Source of the DNA: Pictodentalium vernedei
Lineage: Eukaryota; Mollusca; Scaphopoda; Dentaliida; Dentaliidae
Reading direction: 5' to 3'
DNA length: 64,000 nucleotides
NCBI GenBank assembly: GCA_031216915.1
Contig: CM062294.1
Span: 161,527,455-161,591,454 of the forward strand
Shown here: piece after piece, positions 11,177 to 23,569 of the stretch
Layout of the letters: every line of letters starts with the position of its first letter
Numbering within the stretch: position 1 is the stretch's first letter
Program-made: the position numbers and the translations under genes
Notes under the pieces: model-generated
Told to the model about the DNA's origin: nothing
The model's input: the letters and a program-made list of their open reading frames with translations, nothing else
The model's database searches: none

Positions 11177-11416
11177 CAGTATGTGAAGAGGGGATTGTCA
11201 TTAAATCACCATCGGAGCAGAGGTCTTACATAAAGTATCACTTTCAAATTCAAGCAAGCAATGTTTAAGCCAACGGACCTCCGGGTTTGATCCGGAGGTC
11301 TATTGGCTGGAATTGTGCTTGTGCTTGTTATGCTTTGTAACAATGTTGCAAATATTGCTTGGTGGAATCTTCACAGTATGTGTGATTTGGTGATAATACG
11401 AACTCTACGTACCGTG
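11177..11416. mobile_element. TA-flanked MITE, CAGTACGTGGAG family, copy 1
   Basis: The left end CAGTATGTGAAGAGGGGATT follows TA. The right end is the inverse of CACGGTACGTAGAGTTCGTA..ATCAC. The interior carries GCAAGCAATGTTTAAGCCAA and the palindrome GGACCTCCGG..CCGGAGGTC. It is related to 42824-43057 and 47335-47465, and to the terminus of the Tc1 pseudogene at 16307. Confidence 0.7.
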
Positions 11417-14400
11417 CTACAAGTCGACGGTTTCATTGCCTTTATTCGATGCTGACCCCAACTGCACTGGATTAGTAAGTTGGAAATTTCGACAGTTTCT
11501 TGCTGATGTTCGGCAGTTCTTTCCGGGTACTGCGGCTTTCTCCTTCCGTGAACTCTTTGACACGATATCGCTATGGTTGTTGAAAATGCTAAATCACAAT
11601 AAATACATACGTGGCTTATTACCCATTCAGTGGAACGGGCTCGATGAATGCGTGCAGTGAGGGGTGGGATGCATATGCCTTGTTTCTAGCACAAACAAGG
11701 AAAACACGCTAGAATTTGAATAGCGGTGTTTTTGTAAATAGCGCTGACCAATATCCATTCGGCCGTCACTCTCAAATTTTGGGCTTTTGCAAACACCCCG
11801 TCAAGAATCGCTGTGAATAAAAAGACACAGTTTTACTTAGCCTTAACTTTATCTTTGGGACTCTCACGATTTTCCGAGGAAAGCCATGACAAATAGTTTG
11901 GAAAGTTATCAAACAGACACCTCAAGGGTTATCGATACGTGCACGTTGAAGTTAAAACATACTAATTTTTCACAAATGACAATACTCGGCACCATTAATG
12001 TTGGCATTCACTGGAGTTGATCTCTTTGATCTCTTTGTCTCGGAATACATCAGTTAACCAACTTATACATACAGTATTTCCTCCCACACTGGATTAATAA
12101 GTATGTGATGAAGTGCACATTTTTCGCGTCATTGCAAAGTGAATATTTACCACACATGTTATCTATTATTGACAAAAGCAAGTACCCCTTTTGGAAAGTT
12201 GATACTCTGTGACTAGTTTTCCTGGTGGCTTTCGTTGGTGGTAAATAATGTGGATGCATTTACGTGCGACTACAGTCACAGTATAATTAATGCCTCCGAT
12301 AGGGGCAGAGTAATCGAGCGGATTAACTTACCGCCATCTCCGGGGTACAACTTGAGATACTACGGTTTTCGCCGACGTTCAAGCACATTTTTTGTGCGTG
12401 CTAGGTAAACACCATTAATGCTGAAGTGAAAGCTGTTATGCTGTGACTGTGGTCACAGCGTAACATTGTTCACATCATCAGACGTCAACAATGGGTGACT
12501 TTACCGCGTTGATTGTTTAAGGTCATCTTCATGGTTACAACTTGACCTTGAGTTGTGAAGCTTTATACCGGCATTCTAGCAGTATGGGCCACATAAATGA
12601 ATGTTAACTCTCATGGTGAATACTGCCACTGGAAACGAACAGTAACATAGTAATGGTTTTGACATCCAGAAAATGGATACGTGGAGTTATTGGATTCCGA
12701 TGTGCAAATAATTTAAAAACAGAAAGCTTATCCCCATAATAGACATGCGAAGCTACCTTTTCCGTGTCCAGGAAACAAAATGCATTTACAGCTTCGTACA
12801 GAGAGAAGAGGAAAACATTATCTCTACAAGAAAACTTTAATTAATACAGTAACCAATTTGTCGGTAAGTGGGTGAAAACGTAGTGCACACACTCTACAAC
12901 TCATCAATACAACACTGGATTCAATTCACCGGCCAAAACGAGATATTCCTCAGTAATGTTACGACATCATCTTCCAAAAATAAAGAAAAGTCCATATTAT
13001 GCGACTGTTCACCACGTCCAAAGACACATTTGTACAAATGTAATAACGTGGAAAGGGTTTTCTACTAGGGTTTAACGACACTTTAGACATCCAGGGCCAC
13101 CCCGTGTCGGACAGATTTCGGATGAAGGAGGCCGGGGTACCCCGGACAGAATAAGAAAAACACGTCAAATTCGCATCGCTTACATCGTGGAGCGAAATTC
13201 AAGAAGATTCATTTTCAAAATGAGAGACGAACAGCGCGTAAAGTTTGAACACTCTGTCGCTTAAAATTACAGAGTACCGATTGTCGCAAATGCAATCTGG
13301 ACTCAATTTACAGCCTTGGCATATTCATGAGCGAAGGAAAACTATTTTCCATTTCCCAAGCTGGTACAGGTTTTATTGCTAAATTTACCAAAAACAAATT
13401 CACCAGTTACTTTCATCGTGAAGTGAACCTCACGCTATTTGAACAACTACTAGTAGTCTCCTTCCACGTTAAAGTTTAAAAAGACAATGCGGTGTATGTG
13501 TTCTTCTTCAGCTGTGAGTCCGCGCTACTACGCCTATCTGCTTCTCATCATATTACTGTGATTATTGTGTTAGAGCATATAAATGTATTTGGTAATGTAA
13601 ATTTGATTTGACAAGAGACTGTCATCAATTTATTACCCATTCAGTCATACAAGGTAAAGAGGAGGCAACTTCAGCTGATCTAGCATTGCGTACTACCTAA
13701 ATCTGCCGTAAGGTAATATAAAGCATTAGGTCAATAGGTAATACTAGGGGAATATACTGCCCACACTATACAACAATATCAGTGTAGTACGCGAAGCCCG
13801 ACACACCCTGATACCAACTACGTAATGCCGGATCGTACTGTTTACAACTACTGTGATGGACGTTTCTATGATGTCGCGTGTTCATCAAAACGTCACGACA
13901 TCAATAGCAATATGAACCCTTGCGCGGTGAATACTTTCAAGAAAATCCAACTTCCTCTTCAATATTCCATCACACACCTATGCTATATACTCAGAGCCCT
14001 ATGTGCGCATAGATGACTATACGCACCATAGCATGCTATATATGCAGTACGTATACCACATACGAATCTACTTGAATAGAGCCAACGTTTTCACAGGAAA
14101 AAGTTGCTTCCTATGGAAATTTTACACTAGCTACTCCGGGAAGGTTCGGGTAATCAGGGAAGCCTCGACTCTCCTATACTAATCCCGTAACGTTTCTATT
14201 ATGCCGTCGCTCAAGTCCAAACGTCTTTTTTCTAAATAAATATTTATATTTTGCTGTATACAGACAATAGACAATTTTTTTCTGAGATGTGTGAACAAAC
14301 AACGCGGCATTACTGATTCATATCAAATAATTTCCATAACCTGTTGCACGATCTTATAATTGGACAAGATGCGGTGAGTCATCGAAGCTGAGAAGCGAAT

Positions 14401-14550
14401 TATACAACACAAAATAAATTTTGAACAACCCAAACCAATTTGGTTTAAATGACAAAACAAAATCAGAAGACACCACGAAAAGCAATTTATCCCATAAATG
14501 GCCGTTTATTTGAACAATAAAGGCCTTGGGTAAATTTTTGCTTTAATTAC
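11417..14550. other. 3.1 kb with no recognised gene
   Basis: Sequence is of average complexity with only short open frames and no recognisable protein. CTACAGTCACAGTATAATTA near 12270 and an inverted match near 12445-12470 may be remnants of an inverted-repeat element, too decayed to call. This is the largest stretch without visible repeats and would be the best place for unrecognised host introns. Confidence 0.4.
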
Positions 14551-14611
14551 CTAGTAGGGTGATAAATTTTCCCCGCAGGTTTAACACACGAAAAATTTAT
14601 CACCCTAGTAG
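14551..14611. repeat. Short hairpin
   Basis: AGGGTGATAAATTTT pairs with AAAATTTATCACCCT around a ~20-nt loop. CTAGTAGGG appears on both sides. It may be a tiny MITE. Confidence 0.55.
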
Positions 14612-15710
14612 GGAGTTGGAAACGAACTATACTATGTTGACATCTGGCGTTCCATTTGAAAGGTCGGGATATCTTGACCTGATTTACGCGTATCAGAAAT
14701 TTGTGGAAACGAAGCGACGATCATCACTTAAACGTAATTAAATGAGTTGTACCGGTATATAAGATTATAAGATTATATGCCGCATGTAAGACGTCCGTTG
14801 CAAGCAAACAATAAAGAATACTCATAATTAATTAACAAAAGTATTCAAAAATAAAACTCGATTTTGAAATACCTGATGCCAGGAGTGACTGGTGTTGTGT
14901 TAATTTCTGGATGCACAATGCTCGATGGGGTGGTACCTCGCATCGGTAAACAATTATTCTGTTTCAGGAGAGAAAGAACGTGAACGATGTTCTTTAATTA
15001 TGAGTAGCCTTACCTCTCTTCCCACAGCAACGCGTAACACGAAGTACACTCTGCACAATTCCAATACAACTGAATTCAAGATTGTCAAAATAATTTGAAC
15101 ACACCTGTATCACGCGCTGTTGAACCCATGGCTTCCACACACGAATCTCGGGTACCGCAATAACTATTTCCTCATTAGAACGAAATGGTGGCACAAATGT
15201 TAACATCAACGACTTCCATTTGCAGCATACTGACCTCTCGAATCCAAGCATATTATTGAATAGTTTATTTCATGGACGTATAAACATTAACACTTTAAAC
15301 ATCAACATACAAACATGAACTGACAAGTGACATTCGTGACCTGCTTTGAAAGTGGCCCAATTGCTCTCACCCACTCATTGCTACATGATCGCGTTGTAAT
15401 GTAGCATAATTAACAGTTCAATTGTTGTTTTCTTTAAAAGTTTGAAAGTATTACACAATGCCAGTACAAAATAATATAAATATAGATTGCTCATTAATTT
15501 AATAAAGGACTTCTGCAAGTTTAGCTGACGTTTCTTGGGGAATTATTTTTAGACAGAAATGTATCACTGCGCCTTATTTATTTTTTACAATGTTCTCTTG
15601 TCGATCGAAATGGACCAATGTACTCCTCACTTCCAGCTATGTTTTGTAGCGAATAACCGCACGATTTTGCCGCAACTTCTTTGTAAAAGATTTATGGGAT
15701 AAACAAAATA
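14612..15710. other. No gene seen
   Basis: Only short frames and no repeat I can support. Confidence 0.45.
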
Positions 15711-15844
15711 AAAGTATAGTGTTTTCAAGTAAAAAATATATTCTACTCGTAGGATTAAGAATCAAACCGACTCGCCAGAGGCTCGTCGGTTTGATTCTTA
15801 ATCCTACTCGTAGAAATTTTTTTTACTTGAAAACACTATACGTT
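15711..15844. mobile_element. ~60-bp-stem hairpin MITE
   Basis: AGTATAGTGTTTTCAAGTAA...ATTCTTAATCCTACTCGTAG pairs nearly perfectly from both sides around a CGCCAGAGGC loop. The near identity of the arms implies a recent or conserved element. Confidence 0.75.
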
Positions 15845-16300
15845 TATTCTATATATGGCACATGAAAGCTTATTCATTAATTGACACAGAAATGATATTT
15901 TCAGACATTTATTTAAGAATGTCGTGGCATCACTTGCCACTTGTTCGAGAGGTCAGTACCCAAAACTTACATTTTGACTTCTCATTACCGGGTCTGTTCA
16001 TTCCTGACGTGTAAACACGTCAGATACATTTGCATCAAGTTGTGAATGAGAGTATGAACTTGATCATGACCAATGCGATCCCATTTCTGGACAATAAATC
16101 TGTATTAAATCCAGCGTGGGATACTATTCTATCCGGTGTATTTTAAAGACGTTTTGAAACTGTATATGTATAAACATCGCATAATAAGCAGATCTAAGGA
16201 TGCAATCCACAGTTATCTCATGCATACATGTGCGAGTGAATTTGTGATTTTCCAAACACTAACCGTGGCCTATTTATGGCCCGCTTTGGTGGTCAGGAGT
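15845..16300. other. No gene seen
   Basis: Unique-looking AT-rich DNA upstream of the Tc1 remnant. Nothing supported. Confidence 0.4.
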
Positions 16301-16306
16301 GCACAT

Positions 16307-16640
16307 ATAGTGGAGAGTGTATTGTCACTAAATCACCTGCAGAGTGGAGATTCAATCCAAGCAATGAATGAAAGCTGTTGGAGGACGCAAGACCATCATC
16401 GAAGTGAACGTCCTCGAGTTACGTCAGAGGAACAATACCGCTATCTCAGATTGTCGCACCGACGTGACATATTTCTCTCTCTTATTGTCACGACTGCAAA
16501 CACAAGTGGTACTCACAACAGCCGAATCAGCGCACAGGCCGTGAGGAATCCGCATCGTTCTTTTGGATTACGAGCAAGACGTCCGTACGAAGGCCCGCCA
16601 CTCACAGCGCAAAGACGGGGAATACGGATGACGTGTTTAC
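16307..16640 (+). pseudogene. Tc1/mariner transposase 5' fragment with left terminus
   Basis: The terminus GTGGAGAGTGTATTGTCACT at about 16309 is the same end used by the TA-flanked MITEs at 11177, 42824 and 47335. The following plus-strand frame encodes the N-terminal DNA-binding region of a Tc1 transposase: RPRVTSEEQYRYLRLSHRRD (first helix-turn-helix), then SRISAQAVRNPHRSFGLRAR (second helix-turn-helix) and RRPYEGPPLTAQRR (linker). This is roughly residues 45-130 of a ~340-residue family. The frame ends at 16645, before the catalytic domain. The same ~290-bp head occurs again at 18455-18745, attached to the rest of the gene. Between the two lies a LINE fragment in reverse orientation, which points to a duplication or template-switch event. 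Confidence 0.85.
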
Positions 16641-16645
16641 TTTAA

Positions 16646-17215
16646 ACATATTTTATTTGCCAAACAATACATGCAAAAGGGATTGGAGAAAAGTTATTTC
16701 AACTTATTTAAACTCCTCTCCCGTTAACAAAATAACACAATTTTGCGACAAAACAGATTTTCTGCAGAATATATATGTGAAAACACAGAAATTGAGACTA
16801 AAATAAAAGAACATTACAAGGAACATTAGAAATTTACCAGAAATTAACCATGACATTACCAGATCGTCTTTTTCAAAAGACCCCTGAGGAATCCGTTTGT
16901 GCGGTCGAGGAAGGATTTCTGTAAAGATTGTGCTGTCTCAGAAGAATGTCTTGGCAAGTGAACCGTACCGAGGAATTTAGGAACGCAGCGACAGAGATCC
17001 GATGCACCTGCACACTAAATCACCATCTAAAGATAGCGACACAGTGCGTCGGTGCACCGGAACACTATCATGGGATACGGATACTCTTCTGAGGCTCTTG
17101 GAATCCATATTTAGTGTAACTATTGTTAAACTAACAAATTAATTTCTTGATGATTGAAAGATAAAAAATAAAATTTTCAACACAACACCGGAATAAGTCA
17201 GACAGTAAATATGGA
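16646..17215. other. Stretch between Tc1 head and LINE remnant
   Basis: No coding similarity seen. A-rich text near 17160-17225 could be the 3' tail region of the minus-strand LINE, whose coding part ends at about 17229. Confidence 0.4.
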
Positions 17216-17219
17216 AATA

Positions 17220-18460
17220 AATTTATACTCATTCTTGGAAGCGACCGCTAGACTGAATGAAAGACTGGACCTTTAGAAAAAATAATCTATTCTCGTTTGC
17301 AGTTAACGATAGTTTACCGTATAGACGGTCATCCTGCGATGTGGTGTGCAGGTGGCTGAGACTATTAAAAAGTATAAGTCTTTCGTTATCATAGTTATGG
17401 CATAGTAAGAAGAAATGGTACGCGTCCTCTTGCACATTACCACAGTCGCATTCTGGAGATGGGGATATGTAGTTGGAATACTTGTCGAAGTTCAAGACAG
17501 AACAGTTATTTCGTAGTTTGCAGTGGAGTATATTTACCCATCTATTCCCTAGGTTGAAATACACAGGTGGCTTAGGAGTACACATAATCCAGTCTTCGTG
17601 AAGTAAAATTTTGGACTCACAAAGAGAAGTCGCATTTGTGACATTTTGGGGCAAATTATTTCACGCGTCTGTAGTTGAAGGGAAGAAGGAGTTCTTGAAA
17701 CACTCTGTTCTCGTTCGATATCTTGGAAACTTTGAGGGATTTCTGAAGTTATCCTGCGTATTTTAGCCAGGTCTGGGGGCAGAAGTTCTGTATCGAAGTC
17801 TGGGGCGAATCCATTAATAATTTTCTACAATGTACAATATTTGTGGAAGGTACGTCGCTGGTGAAGGGTGGGCCACCCAAGTTCCGTTAGTAGACGTTCT
17901 TTGGAGATTGGACGTGTAAGTCCTGAAACAATCCGTCCAGCGTCATGATGGAGCCTGTCCAGCTTGTATAACAAATAATTTGGAGCACAGGCCCAAATTA
18001 TATCGCCATAATCCATAAGTGGTAAAATAAAATAATAAAATAAAAAAAAACAAGTTCATTTTTTCATGAGTATTCCTACTTAATTTAAATTTTATCTTTC
18101 TTAATATCGATAATCGGATACTGACCTTCTTGCATATTTCTGTGATTTGAACATTCCAATTTAAATTAAAATGGAGCTGTATTCCCAGATGCTTGTGAGT
18201 TGCTGTGAATTCCACATGGGTATTATCGAATTTTAAGTGTGGGTTATCTGAAATGTGCGCAAGTGAGAAGAAAACGGCTGTAGTTTTGTTTGGGTTAAAT
18301 GAGACCAACCATTGCGAAGACCACGAGTTGATCTTCTTGATATCGGAGTTTAGTACAGACGTTAGGGCAGTTATATTCCGGTTGTGATTTGAAAGGCATG
18401 TGTCGTCTGCGAATAGTCTTGCGAGTGACTCTAAGCTGTCTGAGATATCGTTGATGTAGA
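17220..18460 (-). pseudogene. LINE reverse-transcriptase remnant (ORF2 3' half)
   Basis: Read on the minus strand from 18476, the first frame starts in the reverse-transcriptase palm. NLYINDISDSLESLARL precedes the catalytic FADDT motif (about 18399-18413), and WSSQWLVSFNPNKT and HKHLGIQL follow, as in RT motifs C to E of non-LTR elements. It shifts frame near 18010 into MDYGDIIWACAP..LDRLHHDAGRIVSG (thumb region). After a further break the frame 17654-17229 carries the C-terminal cysteine/histidine motif (CDCG...HFFLLC). The endonuclease and N-terminal RT are absent. The layout suits a Jockey/CR1-like clade, but the exact clade cannot be set by eye. The 5' truncation is typical of LINE insertion. 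Here the upstream edge abuts a Tc1 copy at a GAGATTCAA-like microhomology. Confidence 0.85.
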
Positions 18461-19364
18461 GATTCAACCCAAGCAATAAATGAAAGCTGTTGGAGGACGC
18501 AAGACCATCATCGAAGTGAACGTCCTCGAATTACGTCAGATGAACAATACCGCTATCTCAGATTGTCGCACCGACGTGTCATATTTCTCTCCCTTATTTT
18601 CACGACTGCAAACACAAGTGGTACTCACAACAGCCGAATAAGCGCACTGACCGTGAGGAATCCGCATCGTTCTTTTGGATTACGAGCAAGATGCCCTTAT
18701 GTAGGCCCGTCACTCACAGCACAAAGACGGGGAATACGGATGACGTGGTTGAATGCACACTGCCCCAGAGAGTGAACACGTGCACGATGAAGGCGAGTTT
18801 TGTTTACCGAATACCTCCTCTACCGCACTGACCGACGACAACGTGTATACAGACGTAAAGGAGAACACTATGCTGATGCCTGTGTGCTTGGATGCGATCG
18901 TTTTGGTGGCGCAGAAATTATGGTGTGGGATGGCATCACTCATGGCCAGAAGTCACCCCTTGTGTGGAAGGAAATCTAACGGCCATTCGGCATCGCACAC
19001 TCAACCTAGGACCTCATGTTGTCCCGGTGGTTCAACGTCACAACCTAACTTTACAGTGGGATAAGGTGTGTTGTCGTGTGGCGAGCCCAAACATTGATTT
19101 GATTTTCTAGCGGAGAACGACATCGATGTCCTCCCATGGCCAGCCTGCAGTCCAGATTTATTCCCTATTGAATATTTGTGGGACGAACTTGACAGGAGTG
19201 TTAGGTGTCACGATCCTGCTCATACGAGCCTGCAACAGCTTCGCCAGGCCTTCCAGGAAGAGTGGACGAACATTCCAGTACGCACCGTGAACAAATGTAT
19301 TGGTTCCTTGACCAGGCGTGTGCAAATAGCCACCGATGTGCAAGGAGGGCATGCCCGCTATTAA
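18455..19364 (+). pseudogene. Tc1/mariner transposase, frameshifted, near full length
   Basis: This copy repeats the head at 16351-16640 (NSRISALTVRNPHRSFGLRA at about 18625-18690) and then continues. A frame change near 18770 leads to GEFCLPN (first catalytic aspartate region, degraded). A further change near 18900 gives the block ending VVPVVQRHNLTLQWD around 19020-19062, where the second catalytic aspartate lies. The last frame has DIDVLPWPACSPDLFPIEYL and WDELDRSVR (third acidic residue) and ends at 19364 with RRVQIATDVQGGHARY, a typical C-terminus. At least three frameshifts kill it. I could not find a right inverted terminus. Its left end matches the MITE family at 11177, 42824 and 47335, so this lineage probably supplied their transposase. 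Confidence 0.88.
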
Positions 19365-20096
19365 GGAATCAGCAAGGGAACAACCAGATTGAAGACCCCA
19401 TGGTGAGTTGTTAACAGGTTTACATGGGCATGTATTGCCATTGTGAAATGGAGGAGCGTTTTTACTTCCACCCAAACAAACCCGACAGCGTGTCTTTCTC
19501 ACGGAAAAGCACTTATGTTCTAACGCGTCCTGTCATTGCTGTTAATTGTGAAATATATTTGCTCAATTAATGTGTTTCCAACCCCTACCGAATCGTCTTC
19601 AAAATATTTGGACTAGCACTTTTTTGTACTCAAGTTCATAAATGAGGTTAACAAATTCCGAATGCATGGAGTGGGGGCGAAAAGTTATTGTCGGAACACT
19701 TTATACAAATCTGCAGGACTCACGCTTGAGTACAACTAGTCATTTCGATTTTTCCGCTCTCTTGAAGAGTTTTTTGCCAAAATAGTTTACTGAAGTGGCT
19801 TCTGAGGCACAGCCAGGTGTTACATAAAAAATAAAATCCTTTTTGCAACACCCTGGCCTGTTACTAAAAACGGTTCTTAGAAAACAGCAGCATTGCAACA
19901 GTTACAAAAAAAAGTTGTCAAAAGTCCAAAACTTATATGCTCATCTAGACACCCCATCTCAGCGCATCAGCATGCTTTCAGCTTTCAAGTAGCATTTATT
20001 ACACAAAGCTCATCAAATAGCTCATAACAGAAAATATCGTTCACAAAACTTCGAGTACGGAAATGGCGACAGGTGTCAACATCAACGTTCTAATGC
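19365..20096. other. No gene seen
   Basis: Follows the transposase C-terminus. No terminal repeat or gene recognised. Confidence 0.4.
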
Positions 20097-20110
20097 ATAT
20101 TGAGTGACTT

Positions 20111-20436
20111 AGGGAGCACGATGGCTCAGTGGTATACTGTTTAACTTCTATGCGAGAGGTCCCGAGTTCGATCCACGTCCGGGACGACCCGCGCTGTGTC
20201 CTTGGGAAGGCACGATGGCGCCGTCTACTAAGGCGTACTGCACGTCGGCGATGCACGTCTGCAACCCTGCTTGAGCGGCAAACAGAGTTTGAATGTTGAG
20301 GAGCTGACAGTTGCTCGGCGATGCTCGGTGGTTCTCTCCGGTCCTCTGGCTTCCTCCACCCGTAAAACTGTGACGGTCGCGATTAGCCATTATACATAAG
20401 TATGTGACCTTAAAACACCAATAAATAAATAAATAT
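20111..20436 (+). mobile_element. tRNA-headed SINE, near full length
   Basis: The head GGGAGCACGATGGCTCAGTG contains a pol III A box (TGGCTCAGTGG), and GAGTTCGATCC is a B box. The body has the CTGTGTCCTTGGGAAGGCAC block, a GGCGTACTGCACGTCG block and GGTGGTTCTCTCCGG. The tail is TATGTGACCTTAAAACACCA followed by (ATAA)n. Target duplications of TTGAGTGACTT flank it (ending 20110 and 20446), showing LINE-type insertion. Confidence 0.9.
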
Positions 20437-20446
20437 TGAGTGACTT

Positions 20447-20704
20447 GGTTTGTAATAGTATTCAAATAATTTCAAAATTTAAATTTGCTAAGTGTACGAA
20501 AGGAATTCTCATAACCATTTTCATCTTCTAACGAGCCTCTGTTTAATTCAGGCAAGTTTAGTGCATGAATGAGAGAGTTGTTCAACCATCACTTGTTGGG
20601 TATGCATTTATCTGAAGTGGACGCATCCTGTTTGGAGTTTTCCACATCATTTTTCTCACAGATAGTCTCACTCAGCTGGCATAATTTGATTTACTTATAT
20701 ATTC
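20447..20704. other. No gene seen
   Basis: Short AT-rich spacer between two SINEs. Nothing supported. Confidence 0.4.
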
Positions 20705-20935
20705 ATCATGTCGGACAGTGTCAGACAGTTTTACGGGCGGTGGAAGCCGGAGTACTCAGAGAGAACCACAGAGCAACTGTCTCCACAGCGTACTAACCCC
20801 GCGCAGGCAAGGTTAGCATTGGTTGAAGACAAGCATACCACCGACGTGCAGTACGCCTCAGTTCACAGCGCCACCGTACCACCACTTGGGCAATCGGGGT
20901 GAAGTGCCTTGTCCAAGGACACAACACAAATCCCC
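20705..20935 (-). mobile_element. SINE fragment (body, minus strand)
   Basis: Reverse complement of the SINE body: CAGTTTTACGGGCGGTGGAA, GTGCAGTACGCC and CCTTGTCCAAGGACACAACA. The head and the A-rich tail are lost. Confidence 0.8.
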
Positions 20936-21377
20936 CTGGCGAAGATGAAACCACGCGGTATCGCGAGAATAGGTTAGTGACGTTCTGTGCGATTACATTG
21001 TAAAGTAATGTGGAGTATATTTGTATCCAGCACGACTTACTTTGTGAGGCCACGGATCTTTTGATCAACAATAATACAGTTTGAGTAAGTGATTTACAGT
21101 AATATCTCTTTCAAATGGATAAAAGAAATTCGATCGGATCGCTATGGGTCACGATCTGGTCGAACGTCTTTATGCGCCTTTCCACCCACATCATTGTACA
21201 GTGGGTCTCGCCTGTCGATAAAAAAATGAGAAAACACTGACTTTGCTATTTTCGTTTGCTACTCTTCATTCAATCATGATTTCGTAATATTTCATTAATG
21301 AAATATCAATCCTTTCCAATAAGCGTGCCGCGACCAAATCGCGATCTTAACGAAAATATCCAAACATTTTTAGATCA
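20936..21377. other. Left flank of the 15-kb unit
   Basis: Unique-looking AT-rich sequence with no gene recognised. It has no similarity to the right flank beyond 36692 apart from the CAACAG repeat, which sets the unit boundary. Confidence 0.45.
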
Positions 21378-21383
21378 CAACAG
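21378..21383. other. Left CAACAG target-site duplication candidate
   Basis: CAACAG stands immediately outside the left TACGGCAGCG terminus and recurs immediately outside the right terminus at 36687-36692. Confidence 0.6.
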
Positions 21384-21429
21384 TACGGCAGCGTTCTGAC
21401 GCCAGTTGATGTATTTTTTTTACCTGTGC

Positions 21430-21873
21430 TAAGTTGTTATAACAAGTTAACTAACTTGTTATAACAACTTAGTAACTTGTTATAACAACTTAGCTAACTT
21501 GTTATAACAACTTAGTAACTTGTTATAACAACATAGCTTAACTTGTTATAACAACTTAGCTTAACTTGTTATAACAACTTAGCTAACTTGTTATAACAAC
21601 TTAGCTATCTTGTTATAACAACTTAGTAACTTGTTATAACAACTTAGCCAACTTGTTATAACAACTTAGCTAAGTTGTTATAACAACATAGCTAACTTGT
21701 TATAACAACTTAGCTTAACTTGTTATAACAACTTAGCTAACTTGTTATAACAACTTAGCTAACTTGTTATAACAACTTAGTAACTTGTTATAACAACTTA
21801 GCTAACTTGTTATAACAACTTAGCTATCTTGTTATAACAACTTAGCTATCTTGTTATAACAACTTAGCTATCT
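21430..21873 (+). repeat. 22-bp palindromic minisatellite, left arm
   Basis: About 20 copies of AACTTGTTATAACAACTTAGCT with small variants (TAGTAACTTG, TAGCTATCTTG). Each unit contains the perfect palindrome TTGTTATAACAA, so single strands could fold into serial hairpins. Confidence 0.95.
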
Positions 21874-21941
21874 TTTTAATCATTGCCCCCTAGGTCAGTT
21901 TGTCCCTTCCTTGGGGCTGATAGTAATTGGTCAAAATGCGT

Positions 21942-22194
21942 TTAACCCTTTACCTAACGTATCAGCCATAAACGGCCAACACTGTACACAAAAATCGCTA
22001 TTCAGTCTCTTTTATATTTACATTTTATGCTTCCAAAACAATGGTTATGACCCCTCATTCGAACGAGCCCGTTGCGCTCATTCCAATGAGGGATCATACC
22101 CTGTGTTTTGGATGGAAAAAATGAAAATTTTTAGAGTTACACGAGAATTTTTTTCACGAATATCGTCTGCTACTAGCGTTAGGTTATGGGTTAA
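21942..22194. mobile_element. TTAA MITE inside left arm
   Basis: TTAACCCTTTACCTAACGTA at the left and a decayed TAGGTTATGGGTTAA at the right, with the palindrome around CCCTCATTCGAACGAGC. It sits at the same arm position as 35875-36126, so it was present before the two arms diverged. Confidence 0.85.
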
Positions 22195-22431
22195 TGTGTC
22201 CCACGGACGGAGCTACATTAGAAGCACTCTATCCAACAAAATGACAAAACTTTTAAAAAAAAAACTAACTTAAATAAGGCTCACAAATTCTGAAATATCT
22301 TCGAGCTTTTTCAATAACGCCCTTTAAATATGGATATCGGGGGTTCTGGGTGACACAACGCAATTTGCCCCGACCAGGCATCAAACTCACAACGTTTTGA
22401 TTGCAAGTTCATTGTGCTTGGGTACGCCTTC

Positions 22432-22474
<43 letters not shown>

Positions 22475-22874
22475 TTGGTGTTTAAGATCATATATTTCGG
22501 CACAAAAAGGCTACTTCATTGGGGAACTTAACGCTTGAAAATAGTCCTGTGATGGCTGACCAAACAATATGCGTAGTGAATGTGAAAAACAAACAAAGCC
22601 TAATTTCTCATGCACATAGTGGTCAGCCTACATTCCAAGGGTGGGCCAGGCTACGTGATCACTCAGTCACGGGAAAGCCAACCGTTTTGCGTCGTCAAAA
22701 TTATGCAGTGAGTGTGAAATACCAAACATTTCTTTTTTGTTTTCTGTTGCTGGTCTTCTCTAAGCAGGACCTACCCACTTGATCCTGAAAACGCAGCTCA
22801 TTTTGAAGGCATACTGTATCACCTCTTGTATAACGTAAAAATGGAAGAATCGTGAAAAAATATTTTGTCTTAGA
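22195..22874. other. Left-arm-only sequence with SINE tail
   Basis: Not matched in the right arm. At 22435-22500 a (TTTA)n run and GGTGTTTAAGATCATAT are the 3' end of a minus-strand SINE. The rest has no recognised gene. Confidence 0.5.
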
Positions 22875-23350
22875 CAGTAGCGGGTTTAGACGTAGCGCAT
22901 CCGGTGCGCGCCCCCTTTATTTTTCCCCGAGATATGTCGGAGCGCACTCCTAATGGGTCAAAAACAACACACACCTTTACACAAGCAGTTTTTTTTAACG
23001 TTTTGAGAAATAGCCCTTACTATATCTTACTGAAACAATGTAAATATGGGCATACTTGGAACCGGCTTATTCAGCCGGTTCCAACGATATCCACATTTAC
23101 ATTGTCCTACTAAAAAACTTTTATAAAATATATATTTCTGGACATTTTTGGCTGCTGTCCTGGGTACTGGATTAAAAGTCACTTCAGAGTCCAGTATTTA
23201 TTTATCTTTTCCCAGGAGAGCCCCTCCCTCCCCACCCCCCGCCTTTAGAGATGGGAGAATCGATCTCGAGATTATCACGCACCCTGTTGTTTCATGGCTC
23301 AGTTTCAGACTAAGACACGCCCCTTTTCAGAAATCCTGGATCCGCCCCTG
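22875..23350. mobile_element. Possible CAGTAGCGG/CAGGGGCGG element with nested hairpin
   Basis: CAGTAGCGGGTTTAGACG at the left loosely matches the inverse of CCTGGATCCGCCCCTG at the right. A strong hairpin at 23029-23109 (AATGTAAATATGG..AACCGG and its inverse) lies within. No clear target duplication, so the outer limits are tentative. Confidence 0.35.
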
Positions 23351-23569
23351 TTACAGGGGGCAACGACGGCCTACTCACGTGTAGCAAACTGTGCGACTTG
23401 ACCTTTAATATTTTGCCAACAAGGCCTTTTTAGAAAAAACTAATCAAACTTTTATTTAAAGATGGGTACACCTTATTAAAACATTACCAATATAAATTCA
23501 CAGTACTTAAATAGTACTGTGAATTTAGTTACTTATTCCCGTTTCCTTATTCGACATTCAAAATTCGAA

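Noticed and set aside
21430-21873. CRISPR-like look of the 22-bp repeats
   Set aside because: Units are head-to-tail with no unique spacers, and the context is eukaryotic. It is a minisatellite.
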